Origin: Phytobacter ursingii
GTDB lineage: Bacteria; Pseudomonadota; Gammaproteobacteria; Enterobacterales; Enterobacteriaceae
Length of the DNA stretch: 64,000 nucleotides
Assembly (NCBI GenBank): GCA_901456055.1
Contig: CABDWT010000004.1
Location: forward strand, 186,001-250,000
Reading direction: 5' to 3'
Part shown: positions 26,946 to 34,840 of the stretch, in pieces
Numbering within the stretch: the stretch's first letter is position 1
How the letters are laid out: every line of letters begins with the position of its first letter
Notes under the pieces: generated by a model
Database searches by the model: none
What the model was told of the DNA's origin: nothing
Seen by the model: the letters and a program-made list of their open reading frames with translations, nothing else
Translations under genes and position numbers: made by a program

Positions 26946-27424
26946 TGACGTCGAGTACGGCTAATCCTTTACTGCTGTCTTATTTTCAACGGCAGCAAAC
27001 GCCGGCCGGTTGGTTTGACCTGCTGTCGGTGATGGTTGATGGCATGGTGAGAAACGTGGGGGAAGCGGAAAGCCAGCCCTTCTTGCGCCAGATGGGGGAG
27101 TCGCTGGCGGAACGTTTTCCTCTGCCAGCCTCGGAAACCATCGGCGAGCTCGAGGCCAACATCAACAGGCTGCTTGCAGAATTTAATTGGGGCTATATTG
27201 ATATTCAGGCCAGCGAAGAGGGGTTGTCGTTCCGCCATCAGGGTGTACCTGTTTCCCGGGATGAGAACAGCCAGACGCGTTGGTGTTATGCCTTTTGCGC
27301 CATACTGGAAGGACTTTATACCCGTTGGTTGCAGGGACAGGGCGGAAAATCGCATCTTGCTTTTAGCCGCGAACGGCTTTACTCCGTATCGGACGTTGTG
27401 TTCCGCTACGCTAACCCACAATGA
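26945..27424 (+). CDS. bcsD: Cellulose synthase subunit BcsD
   Basis: This 159-residue protein is homologous to BcsD/AcsD, the cylindrical octamer through which glucan chains pass in Komagataeibacter and which favours ordered, crystalline fibrils. Family blocks seen are LSYFQRQQTPAGWFDLLSVM and LNRLLAEFNWGYIDIQ-like INRLLAEFNWGYIDIQ. It has no signal peptide, as usual. It marks the operon as type I. It overlaps bcsC by 1 base and bcsZ by 4, indicating tight coupling. Confidence 0.93.
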   Translation: MTSSTANPLLLSYFQRQQTPAGWFDLLSVMVDGMVRNVGEAESQPFLRQMGESLAERFPLPASETIGELEANINRLLAEFNWGYIDIQASEEGLSFRHQGVPVSRDENSQTRWCYAFCAILEGLYTRWLQGQGGKSHLAFSRERLYSVSDVVFRYANPQ

Positions 27425-28428
27425 GTCTGAGTATGTTTAAACGCGTTTTCGCCATGATGGTGATGATGGTGAGTGTGCTCTTTTCCTCGTTTTCCCAGGC
27501 GGGACAGGCCTGGGAAACGTACAAAGCGCGCTTTCTGATGACGGATGGCCGTATTGTTGATACGGGCAATAAAAACGTCTCTCACACGGAAGGCCAGGGC
27601 TTCGCCATGCTGATGGCGGTCGCCAGTAACGATAAGGCGGCGTTTGACCGCATTTGGGGATGGACGGATAAGACGCTAAGGAACAAGGACAATGGCCTGT
27701 TCTACTGGCGTTTTAACCCGGTTGAGCCGGATCCGATTGCAGATAAGAACGACGCAACGGATGGCGATGCGTTAATTGCATGGGCGTTGTTAAAAGCCAG
27801 CCAGCGCTGGAATGATAACAGCTATGCGACCGCATCGGATGCCATTACCCAGGCGATGATTAAACATACGGTGATCAACTTTGCGGGTTATCGGGTAATG
27901 CTGCCGGGCGCGAAGGGGTTCAATCTCAACAGCTATGTGAATCTGAATCCGTCGTATTTTATCTTCCCGGCATGGAAAGAATTTGCCAACCGTAGCCATC
28001 TGGTGGTCTGGAATGATCTGATTCGTGATGGCACGACGCTGCTTGGCAAAATGGGCTGGGGTCAGTCGCACTTGCCTACCGACTGGGTATCACTGTCGGC
28101 GGATGGCAAACTGAGCCCTGCCAAAGAGTGGCCACCGCGCATGAGTTTCGACGCCATCCGTATTCCGCTGTATCTCTCATGGTGGAACCCGCAAAGTGCG
28201 CTGCTGACGCCGTGGCGCAACTGGTGGCAGGGTTATGATCGTAACCGCACTCCGGCCTGGGTAAACGTCACAACCAACGATACCGCCCCGTACAATATGA
28301 ATGGCGGTTTGCTGGCGGTGCGTGATTTGACGATGGGCCAAACGTCCGGCGAGCCGCAAATCAGCGCGCAGGATGACTATTATTCTGCCAGCCTGAAAAT
28401 GTTGGTCTGGCTCGCGCAGCAGCAGTAA
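27421..28428 (+). CDS. bcsZ: Periplasmic endo-1,4-beta-glucanase BcsZ, GH8 (type I operon)
   Basis: This 335-residue GH8 cellulase edits or releases nascent cellulose in the periplasm. The signal peptide is clear (MFKRVFAMMVMMVSVLFSSFSQA). The general acid Glu lies in SHTEGQGFAML and the catalytic Asp in DATDGDALIAWALL. Translation may start at ATG 27421, which overlaps the bcsD stop, or at ATG 27433. It is the last gene of the first operon. It is shorter and only distantly similar to the second BcsZ, so this is not a recent duplication. Confidence 0.95.
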   Translation: MSLSMFKRVFAMMVMMVSVLFSSFSQAGQAWETYKARFLMTDGRIVDTGNKNVSHTEGQGFAMLMAVASNDKAAFDRIWGWTDKTLRNKDNGLFYWRFNPVEPDPIADKNDATDGDALIAWALLKASQRWNDNSYATASDAITQAMIKHTVINFAGYRVMLPGAKGFNLNSYVNLNPSYFIFPAWKEFANRSHLVVWNDLIRDGTTLLGKMGWGQSHLPTDWVSLSADGKLSPAKEWPPRMSFDAIRIPLYLSWWNPQSALLTPWRNWWQGYDRNRTPAWVNVTTNDTAPYNMNGGLLAVRDLTMGQTSGEPQISAQDDYYSASLKMLVWLAQQQ

Positions 28429-28449
28429 TTCTTCGCTTTTCCTGGTGAT

Positions 28450-28500
28450 GTCCCCTCACCCCGGCCCTCTCCCCAGAGGGGCGAGGGTGCAAACCCCTTC
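28450..28500. repeat. CCCTCACCC/CCCTCTCCC-type palindrome after bcsZ
   Basis: The stretch CCCTCACCCCGGCCCTCTCC with AGAGGGGCGAGGG forms an imperfect palindrome of the family repeated through the window. It may serve as terminator or message stabiliser for the type I bcs operon. Confidence 0.6.
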
Positions 28501-28530
28501 CGGCACAATTTATCTCGCTCTTACTGAGAG

Positions 28531-28888
28531 CTGAGTAATTCCCGGCAATTTGGTGTTTTACAGCGATAACACTGCGTCATGAGAATAAAACCATGACAGC
28601 GATGACAGGGTCCGGCTGAAAATCGATGAGGCGTTGACGGCTGACCGGGGCCGCCCGCAGGGAAGCGGGCGGAGGGGATAGCCTGCAAGGACGCAGGCTG
28701 GTCCCCGACCCGAAAGTCAGACGACATAAGCATCATGGACCGCGCCAGCGGCGATTTTCCTGGCCGGGAGCCCGGGTCGCCAGGGTGGTGGCGGTGAGCC
28801 ACCCTGGCACGTTCACCGGTTCTGTCGCGACAGAAAAGCAAAGAACATAAGGTGAACGGAATGACCACCAGAGCTGCATTTTCCCCCT
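28531..28888 (-). repeat. Interspersed multi-hairpin repeat, copy 2 (reverse orientation)
   Basis: This is the reverse complement of the repeat at 955-1303 and 50001-50347, in the convergent gap between bcsZ and bcsG. All inner stems are kept. The outer stem is weakened by one base change (ATGATGC against GCCTCAT). The first arm holds an extended palindrome, TCTGTCGCGACAGA, that is only partly kept in the other two copies. A CCCTCACCC-type palindrome adjoins its left-hand border and holds the IS insertion. Confidence 0.85.
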
Positions 28889-28906
28889 CACCCTGGCCCT
28901 CTCCCT

Positions 28907-30191
28907 TGTACGGTCCGGAGACATGGTAGACAGGTGTTCGGGGACATGGTGAACACTTTTTAACACCCTTTCCCCATGATGATCGACCCCTTTTTCAGGT
29001 CGATCATCCCCACTTTCGTGCTGTACCACCACACTTCATAGCAGCCATCCTCTGCCGTTTCACGCAGGCCCACATATTCACCCCTGAACGCTTTCCCTGC
29101 ACTCAGGCTCACTCCTTTTATGCTCAGCTTCCCGCTCACATCCACCTTCCTCACCTCCACGCCCTCATCATAGTCCGGCGGCTGAACCGCCCCGCTGTAC
29201 TGTCGCGATGACGGCTGATAACGTGACGCCGGGACCGCCATGTCCAGCGCTTCATGCGGACGCTCCTGGTTGTAGACCGCGCGCCAGTCGTCGAACACCT
29301 GCTGTAACTGGCTGGCGTCCGTGAACCACCGGCCCTGCAGCACTTCGGCCTTCAGGCTGCGGTGAAAACGTTCCAGTTTGCCCTGCGTCTGCGGATGGTA
29401 AGGCCGCGAATGTCCCACCCGGATACCCTGGCGCATCAGCCACAGCTCCAGCGCGGTCCAGCTTCCTGTGGTGTCGCCCCAGGGCGCGCCGTTATCCATC
29501 GTCATCCGTTCCGGCAGACCGTAACGTTCAAACACCCTCACCAGTTGCTGCCGGACGGTTGTGAGCCGTTCATCAGGACAGTGTGCGAGGCAGAGTGAGA
29601 ACCGGGAATGGTCATCCAGCAGGGTGAGCGGGTGGCAGCGGCCACCGGCAAAAGGAAAGTGGCCTTTAAAATCCATCTGCCAGAGCTGGTTGGGCGCGCT
29701 GTGTTCGAAGCGTCCGGAGGCAGGAATGCCGGGTGTGCCTCCCGGCAGCAGACCGTGGCGGGCCATCAGGTTGTGCACGGTGCTGAACGCGGGCAGAACG
29801 TGTCCGCGGTCCTCAAGCCAGCGCTTAATCTTACGGGCGCCCCAGCGTTCATGGGCGCAGTGGGCCATGCGCAGCAGGTCCGTCACACGGTCATCGGTTC
29901 GCCGGGGCGAATGGAGAGGCGCACGGGAACGGTCGGCAAGACCGGCGGCACCTTCCTCAGTCCAGCGGCGAAGCCACTTGTAGCCGGTGGACGGCGAAAT
30001 GTTGAAATGACGGCAGAGTGCCCGGAGGTTCGCCCCGTCCTGCGAGGCGAACAGTACAAACTCAGAACGTAATGACATGGTATCTCTCGCATCCCAGGGC
30101 ATAAGCGACTCCATAAACGGGTTCTTATGCCTCAGTTGTAAGTGTCCACCATGTCCCCGAACAAGCGTTCACTATGTCTCCGGACCGTACA
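28907..30191 (-). mobile_element. IS481-family insertion sequence, complete (1285 bp)
   Basis: The ends are inverted repeats of about 52 bp that begin TGTACGGTCCGGAGACAT at both sides; the first 18 bases are identical and later positions show a few mismatches. GGGGACATGGT-like motifs occur twice within each end, as expected for transposase binding sites. The element is flanked by a 4-bp direct repeat CCCT (28903-28906 and 30192-30195). Removing it rejoins a CCCTCTCCCTCAGGGAGAGGGG palindrome, so the insertion hit a REP-like hairpin. One intact transposase is encoded. Confidence 0.93.
28960..30102 (-). CDS. IS481-family transposase
   Basis: This 380-residue DDE transposase has an N-terminal helix-turn-helix (LRALCRHFNISPSTGYKWLRRW), then an rve integrase core with Asp in LWQMDFKGHF, Asp in MTMDNGAPWG and Glu in TQGKLERFHRSLK. 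The C-terminus has a small beta-rich tail. The reading frame is intact, so the element may be active. ATG at 30102 was preferred because GGAG lies 6 bases before it; an ATG four codons upstream is also in frame. Confidence 0.93.
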   Translation of the reverse strand: MPWDARDTMSLRSEFVLFASQDGANLRALCRHFNISPSTGYKWLRRWTEEGAAGLADRSRAPLHSPRRTDDRVTDLLRMAHCAHERWGARKIKRWLEDRGHVLPAFSTVHNLMARHGLLPGGTPGIPASGRFEHSAPNQLWQMDFKGHFPFAGGRCHPLTLLDDHSRFSLCLAHCPDERLTTVRQQLVRVFERYGLPERMTMDNGAPWGDTTGSWTALELWLMRQGIRVGHSRPYHPQTQGKLERFHRSLKAEVLQGRWFTDASQLQQVFDDWRAVYNQERPHEALDMAVPASRYQPSSRQYSGAVQPPDYDEGVEVRKVDVSGKLSIKGVSLSAGKAFRGEYVGLRETAEDGCYEVWWYSTKVGMIDLKKGSIIMGKGC

Positions 30192-30262
30192 CCCTCAGGG
30201 AGAGGGGACCGCTCGTGCTCGCCTTTTTTGTGGGGACTCCTCACCCCTGAGGGAGAGGGGAC
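30192..30262. repeat. CCCTCTCCC-type palindromes, right half of the IS target
   Basis: CCCTCAGGGAGAGGGG (30192-30207) is the displaced right arm of the palindrome split by the IS. A second copy, CACCCCTGAGGGAGAGGGG, follows at about 30243-30261 just before the bcsG stop. Confidence 0.7.
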
Positions 30263-30269
30263 AAACCAC

Positions 30270-31949
30270 TTACTGTGGATACGGCACCCAGTCGCCGCCG
30301 TTCAGGCGAACATACGGCTTATTCTGGTACTGGATCACCACGGCATTGGCATTTTCTGAAACGGGCGCGGTCTGCGGCAGGCCGCTGGTCAACTGATCCC
30401 AGTTCACATGGTCTTCGGTAAAGATCTTGCCATCCAGCACGCGCGTCACCAGTTCTGATACCGCCAGGAAGCTACTCGGCTGGTTGATCTCAATGGCTGC
30501 CCCTTCATGCGGAGCCTTCATGCCAAAGAACTTGATCGCCGTGGGCACGTGAGTAATCGATGGGCTTGGAATATCACGCAGACCGGAAACCTGCATCTTA
30601 TCGCCCTGTAGCGCCGCGCCGTGTTCCGGCACCATCACCACCATCACTTTACGCCCGGATTTCTCCAGTTGCGTAAAGAAGGCATCCAGTTCATCAAACA
30701 ACTTTTGCGCGCGAATTTTATAATCCGCTGTCTGGCGAACGCCGGGGAAATGGTTACCGTCGTGTAGTGGCAGCAGGTTATAGAAGGTCGCGGTACGTTG
30801 GTCATTATTGGTCGCCTCGTTCTCCATCCAGCGGTTCAACACGGCGGTATCGTCATAGACCGGGGAGCCATCAAACGACAACAGGACTGGCGGCAGGCCT
30901 GCCTGGTTCATTAATGGCACCTGTACGCCGCCGTTGTCGCGGATCTCTTTGAGGAAATCGCCGAATACGCCGTTGTGATCCATCATCAGCTGTTGGGTGA
31001 AACCCAGTTTGGCCAGGTTATCAAACAGGTAACACTGAGCGCCGGCTGTCTGATAGAGATTTTTATGCGACGTCTGGCCGCAGCTTGCGCGTAGCAGGCG
31101 AATGGCCGCCGGGCCGCTGTAGGCGGTGGCCGAATTAAACTGCTTAAATACGATATCGAAATGCGACCACAGTGGGTGCGATGACAAGCCCGCGGCGTCA
31201 ATATCGGACCAGGAGAGTGAACAGATGTTGATCACCAGTAGGTCAAAAGGCTGCGCATCTGCCGGCAGTTGCGTCGGGAACGGCGTCTGGCGTTTCTCTT
31301 CGGCGGCATAAAAACTGGCAAGCCAGGCATTCAAATTTTCAGAGGTTGGCGGCGCGGTTTGTGCCGGAATATCGCCTACTACGGGTGTTGTTGCGGTATT
31401 TGCCACCGTCGGCGCCACCGTTGCGCCCGTTGTGGCAATGGTATTTTGCTGGGTGCTTTGCGGCCACAGGGTGAACGCTGGTCCGACAAGAGTCAGCACA
31501 TTCAGCCAGATCATTATGGCGACGACAAATACCGTTACACGAATCCACTGCGCCAGGAACAGCCAGGCGATCAGTAATACGAACAGGGCCCCCATCATCT
31601 GCCAGTTAATAAAACGCGTAACCAGATCGAGCAGGTAATCCGCGCTAAAGCCCGCCACCTGCGAGCCCTGACTCATAATGCTATCGATACCCGGTAGCCA
31701 GGTATCATGCCAGAACAGGCCGAAACCAATCGGGATGGCAATCCAGTGGCGCAAACGGTGCAGGCCAGGACCTGGCATGGGCATCAGCAGAAAGGCCATA
31801 AATACCAGGTTCAGCAACGGATGAAAATTAAGGTAGCCCGCCCACAGCAAACCAAATTTCACTAAAAAATAGAAATTCCATGCGGATAAACCGCGCCAGT
31901 GTTGCCACAGCGTCGAGGGACTGGAAGGCGTCAGCGTTTGATTAGTCAT
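30270..31949 (-). CDS. bcsG: Cellulose phosphoethanolamine transferase BcsG
   Basis: This 559-residue inner-membrane enzyme adds phosphoethanolamine from phosphatidylethanolamine to glucose units of cellulose. The N-terminal ~170 residues hold about five membrane helices, followed by a Pro/Thr/Ala-rich linker and a periplasmic alkaline-phosphatase-like domain. The nucleophile is expected in [20 protein letters not shown], equivalent to the catalytic Ser of E. coli Bcs[12 protein letters not shown] carries metal ligands. It overlaps bcsF by 8 bases. Its presence makes the second locus type II. Confidence 0.96.
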   Translation of the reverse strand: MTNQTLTPSSPSTLWQHWRGLSAWNFYFLVKFGLLWAGYLNFHPLLNLVFMAFLLMPMPGPGLHRLRHWIAIPIGFGLFWHDTWLPGIDSIMSQGSQVAGFSADYLLDLVTRFINWQMMGALFVLLIAWLFLAQWIRVTVFVVAIMIWLNVLTLVGPAFTLWPQSTQQNTIATTGATVAPTVANTATTPVVGDIPAQTAPPTSENLNAWLASFYAAEEKRQTPFPTQLPADAQPFDLLVINICSLSWSDIDAAGLSSHPLWSHFDIVFKQFNSATAYSGPAAIRLLRASCGQTSHKNLYQTAGAQCYLFDNLAKLGFTQQLMMDHNGVFGDFLKEIRDNGGVQVPLMNQAGLPPVLLSFDGSPVYDDTAVLNRWMENEATNNDQRTATFYNLLPLHDGNHFPGVRQTADYKIRAQKLFDELDAFFTQLEKSGRKVMVVMVPEHGAALQGDKMQVSGLRDIPSPSITHVPTAIKFFGMKAPHEGAAIEINQPSSFLAVSELVTRVLDGKIFTEDHVNWDQLTSGLPQTAPVSENANAVVIQYQNKPYVRLNGGDWVPYPQ

Positions 31950-32139
31950 ATTTTCGGTCTGCCTTGACGAACGATTCCCGACGCAATACTCCGGCCGGTT
32001 TAACGTAGCGGGGTTTAATAAACATTATTCTTGCAATAAGACGAATACGGTACAGCCAGTGGCGGGCCAGATAGCCCAGCGGGAAGAAAATCAGCGCGCA
32101 AAGTATCACAAGTTCAATTATATCGGCGATGGACATCAT
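31942..32139 (-). CDS. bcsF: Cellulose biosynthesis membrane peptide BcsF
   Basis: This 65-residue single-span protein has a membrane helix at residues 5-24 ([20 protein letters not shown]) and a basic cytoplasmic tail containing [15 protein letters not shown]. BcsF links BcsE to BcsG at the membrane in E. coli. Start and stop overlap bcsE and bcsG by a few bases, giving one translationally coupled bcsEFG unit. Confidence 0.93.
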   Translation of the reverse strand: MMSIADIIELVILCALIFFPLGYLARHWLYRIRLIARIMFIKPRYVKPAGVLRRESFVKADRKYD

Positions 32140-33695
32140 GATGCGCTCCCCCTGTCTTCATTTAACAGCCGCAGCGGTTCCGGGATACGTCGCCAGGTCT
32201 GCCCGTCATGCTCGGCGTTAATGATTTTCTTCTCATCGCTCGTACCAGCCAGCGGACTGCCCCATTTTTCCGCTCCGACTTCCCGCAACAGCACCAGTTC
32301 CGCTGCAATCTGATTGTCCTCGAACCAGATCATGCGGTTAGAGAAGATGTCGGCGGTAGGTAACGGGAAAATATGGTTAAGCGCGGTATCAAGATCGTTT
32401 ACGCGACAGAATGACAAAAACATCAACAGGCGATTATCGCCGATGGTGACAATATCCCCGACCCGATTTGGACGACAGAGCGTCAGCGCCTGTTCAACCC
32501 GAATACCGGGCACCGGGCGCAGCGCCACCAGCACCCCTTTGCCATCGGGTGGCAACAGCGTGTTATTCACCATATTGCCCACGGCTTCGCAGAACGTATT
32601 CCATGTCTGGAATCCGCGCAATTTGAGCGGCAGGGTCATTGAGATCAGCGTCGAGATATCTTCCGGTACAAGGCGTTTAAACTGTTGCCCTTGTACGCTT
32701 TCGATAAGCGTCAGACAGCGGGAGAGCGGGGCGTTCCAGGAGATGACCATATTGGCGCCACACCCCAGCAGCAGACGTTCATCGGTGGCGCGCAGGCTGG
32801 CTTTGGTTTCACGGACGATGATTTTCAGAGCGCTGCCGCGCTGACGGCGCAAAGTATGAATCTGGCGGGCAATGGTTTCGATTTGGTTATTTTGACGCAG
32901 GGCGAAAATAAGGGTCGCGGCCTGGCTGGTTCGCGCCTCGTTAAACATACCTTCGTTGGTTTCGAAAAGCGTCCAGTGTTCAGAAAGTGCAGGCGCCCCT
33001 TCCAGCACATCGACATTACTGAGCACCCGTTTTTCATCACTGCGCGGCTGGACGGAAGCCTCTTCTTGCTTCGCTAACTGCCAGTGGCCATCGTGCTGTT
33101 CAAGAATAAGTTGTTGCTGGGCACTCACGCCTCTGTCATTACACCACCAGGCAACATCATAAAGATGTGTTCCGCTTGTATAACGCAAACTCGCCAAACC
33201 AAACAATGAACGGTATTTACCTATCAGGACTGATGATTGCCTGTCGCTATTGTTTGCAGGGTTTATTACCAGTAATGTGCAGTTATGATATTTCGTCCAG
33301 TCATGAATTCGTATTAGCCAGCGGTGCAAATTCTCCACCGAAATATTTTTCCAGGCGTTATTTGCACACAGCAAAATGAGGAAATAATTCTCAGGCTCAA
33401 TTGAACACAGTAAATCGCGAGAGAAAAAGTATAGACTCTTTTCATGATTTGGCATGGAAAAAAGTTGTATTTCTCGGGGGCCGTGATCGGGTTCTGATTT
33501 GAGGATGTTCCGCAAATCATACCCCATGCCCGCAACCGCGACTTTTGCGTTTTCAGATTGCGATGCAATTGTTTGATTAACAAGGCTAATTGCATCCTCC
33601 TCGCGGTCGGCGTTAATCCACCAGACGCCGCCGGCAGGCATGTGACGCAATTCGTCCCATAGCGACTGAATGCCGATAGAAAATATGGGGTCCAC
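32136..33695 (-). CDS. bcsE: c-di-GMP-binding cellulose regulator BcsE
   Basis: This 519-residue cytoplasmic protein is needed for maximal cellulose production. Its C-terminal GIL domain binds c-di-GMP through an I-site-like RxGD motif, seen here as RVGD in [18 protein letters not shown] (around residue 415). The N-terminal region is a degenerate RecA-like ATPase fold. Length agrees with E. coli BcsE (about 523). It is transcribed divergently from bcsR. Confidence 0.95.
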   Translation of the reverse strand: MDPIFSIGIQSLWDELRHMPAGGVWWINADREEDAISLVNQTIASQSENAKVAVAGMGYDLRNILKSEPDHGPREIQLFSMPNHEKSLYFFSRDLLCSIEPENYFLILLCANNAWKNISVENLHRWLIRIHDWTKYHNCTLLVINPANNSDRQSSVLIGKYRSLFGLASLRYTSGTHLYDVAWWCNDRGVSAQQQLILEQHDGHWQLAKQEEASVQPRSDEKRVLSNVDVLEGAPALSEHWTLFETNEGMFNEARTSQAATLIFALRQNNQIETIARQIHTLRRQRGSALKIIVRETKASLRATDERLLLGCGANMVISWNAPLSRCLTLIESVQGQQFKRLVPEDISTLISMTLPLKLRGFQTWNTFCEAVGNMVNNTLLPPDGKGVLVALRPVPGIRVEQALTLCRPNRVGDIVTIGDNRLLMFLSFCRVNDLDTALNHIFPLPTADIFSNRMIWFEDNQIAAELVLLREVGAEKWGSPLAGTSDEKKIINAEHDGQTWRRIPEPLRLLNEDRGSAS

Positions 33696-33866
33696 GGTGT
33701 CCCTCTACAGGTAATTTATCTGTATCTCAGTTTACTAGCGAAAGTATAGAAATAAACCTAACATTGAAATTAAAGAACATCAGATTTAGCATGTAAACGA
33801 ATTTCGTCGCAAATACCTTGCTAAGAATGTACGCAATCTTTTTCTGATTATAAGGATCGTGTCTGA
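33696..33866. promoter_or_regulatory. Divergent bcsE / bcsR control region
   Basis: This 171-base AT-rich gap holds the promoters for bcsEFG and bcsRQABZC. The stretch before bcsR reads TAAGGATCGTG with a ribosome site AAGGA at 33850-33855, about 12 bases before the ATG. No operator was assigned. Confidence 0.5.
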
Positions 33867-34055
33867 ATGCATAACGATGAGCCTAAAACTCAGACGGACT
33901 CGACGCTGGGTTATACATTTCAAAATGACTTTTTAGCACTCAGTAAGGTGTTTTCATTGCCCGAAATAGATTATGCCGATATTTCCCAACGAGAACAGTT
34001 GGCGGCGGCTATTAAACGTTGGCCTCTGCTGGCAGAGTTTGCTCGTCAACAATAA
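33867..34055 (+). CDS. bcsR: Cellulose biosynthesis regulator BcsR
   Basis: This 62-residue cytoplasmic protein is homologous to E. coli YhjR/BcsR, which binds BcsQ and is needed for assembly of the synthase. Conserved blocks are FLALSKVFSLPEIDYADISQ and a C-terminal WPLLAEFA. It is the first gene of the type II bcsRQABZC operon and lies 11 bases before bcsQ. Confidence 0.93.
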   Translation: MHNDEPKTQTDSTLGYTFQNDFLALSKVFSLPEIDYADISQREQLAAAIKRWPLLAEFARQQ

Positions 34056-34066
34056 GGAAGCCGTGG

Positions 34067-34840
34067 ATGGCTGTATTGGGGTTACAAGGGGTACGCGGCG
34101 GTGTGGGCACCACATCAATTACCGCGGCGCTCGGCTGGGCATTACAGATTTTAGGGGAATCGGTACTTGTTATTGACGCCTGCCCCGATAACCTCCTGCG
34201 CCTGTCATTTAATGTTGATTTCGGCCACGCCGATGGCTGGGCGCGCGCGATTCTGGATGGCAAAGACTGGCGCGACGCGGGGCTGCGTTATACCTCCAGC
34301 ATCGACATCTTGCCCTTTGGTCGCCTGACGGATGCCGAATGGGAGAAACTGCACCTCTTGCATGAACCGCCAGGCCAGTTAACGGCGATATTACAGGCGC
34401 TCAAAGCGCAGCAGCGCTACCAATGGGTGCTGCTGGATTTACCGCACGGCTATTCGCCGCTGGCGCGCCAGTTTCTTGAATATTGCGACCATACGCTGGC
34501 GGTCGTGAAACCGGATACCAACTGCCACGTGCGCCTGCATCAGCAGCGGTTGCCGACAGGCGCGCATATTCTGATTAATGATTTACGTATTGGCAGTCAA
34601 TTGCAGGATGACCTCTACCAGGTGTGGCTTCAGAGCCAGCGTAACCTGATGCCTGTCCTTATCCACCGCGATGAAGCGATGGTGGAATGTCTGGCAGCAA
34701 AGCAACCGTTGGGGGAATACCGTAGCGACTCACTGGCGGCAGAAGAAATCCTGACGCTGGCAAACTGGTGTTTACTGCACTGTTCGGGCGAATCGGGCGA
34801 ACCCGCTCAAGGGGAACAACACACGAGGATGCTCGAATGA
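34067..34840 (+). CDS. bcsQ: Cellulose synthase operon ATPase BcsQ (type II operon)
   Basis: This 257-residue MinD/ParA-like protein works with BcsR in assembly and polar placement of the Bcs complex. The N-terminus is MAVLGLQGVRGGVGTTSITAAL. The usual GKT/S of the P-loop is replaced by GTT, so the Walker lysine is missing, as it is in E. coli BcsQ. VLVIDACPDNLLRLSFNVDF and WVLLDLPHG follow as Walker A' and B regions. The frame is intact, unlike the nonsense allele of E. coli K-12. The stop overlaps bcsA. Confidence 0.95.
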   Translation: MAVLGLQGVRGGVGTTSITAALGWALQILGESVLVIDACPDNLLRLSFNVDFGHADGWARAILDGKDWRDAGLRYTSSIDILPFGRLTDAEWEKLHLLHEPPGQLTAILQALKAQQRYQWVLLDLPHGYSPLARQFLEYCDHTLAVVKPDTNCHVRLHQQRLPTGAHILINDLRIGSQLQDDLYQVWLQSQRNLMPVLIHRDEAMVECLAAKQPLGEYRSDSLAAEEILTLANWCLLHCSGESGEPAQGEQHTRMLE

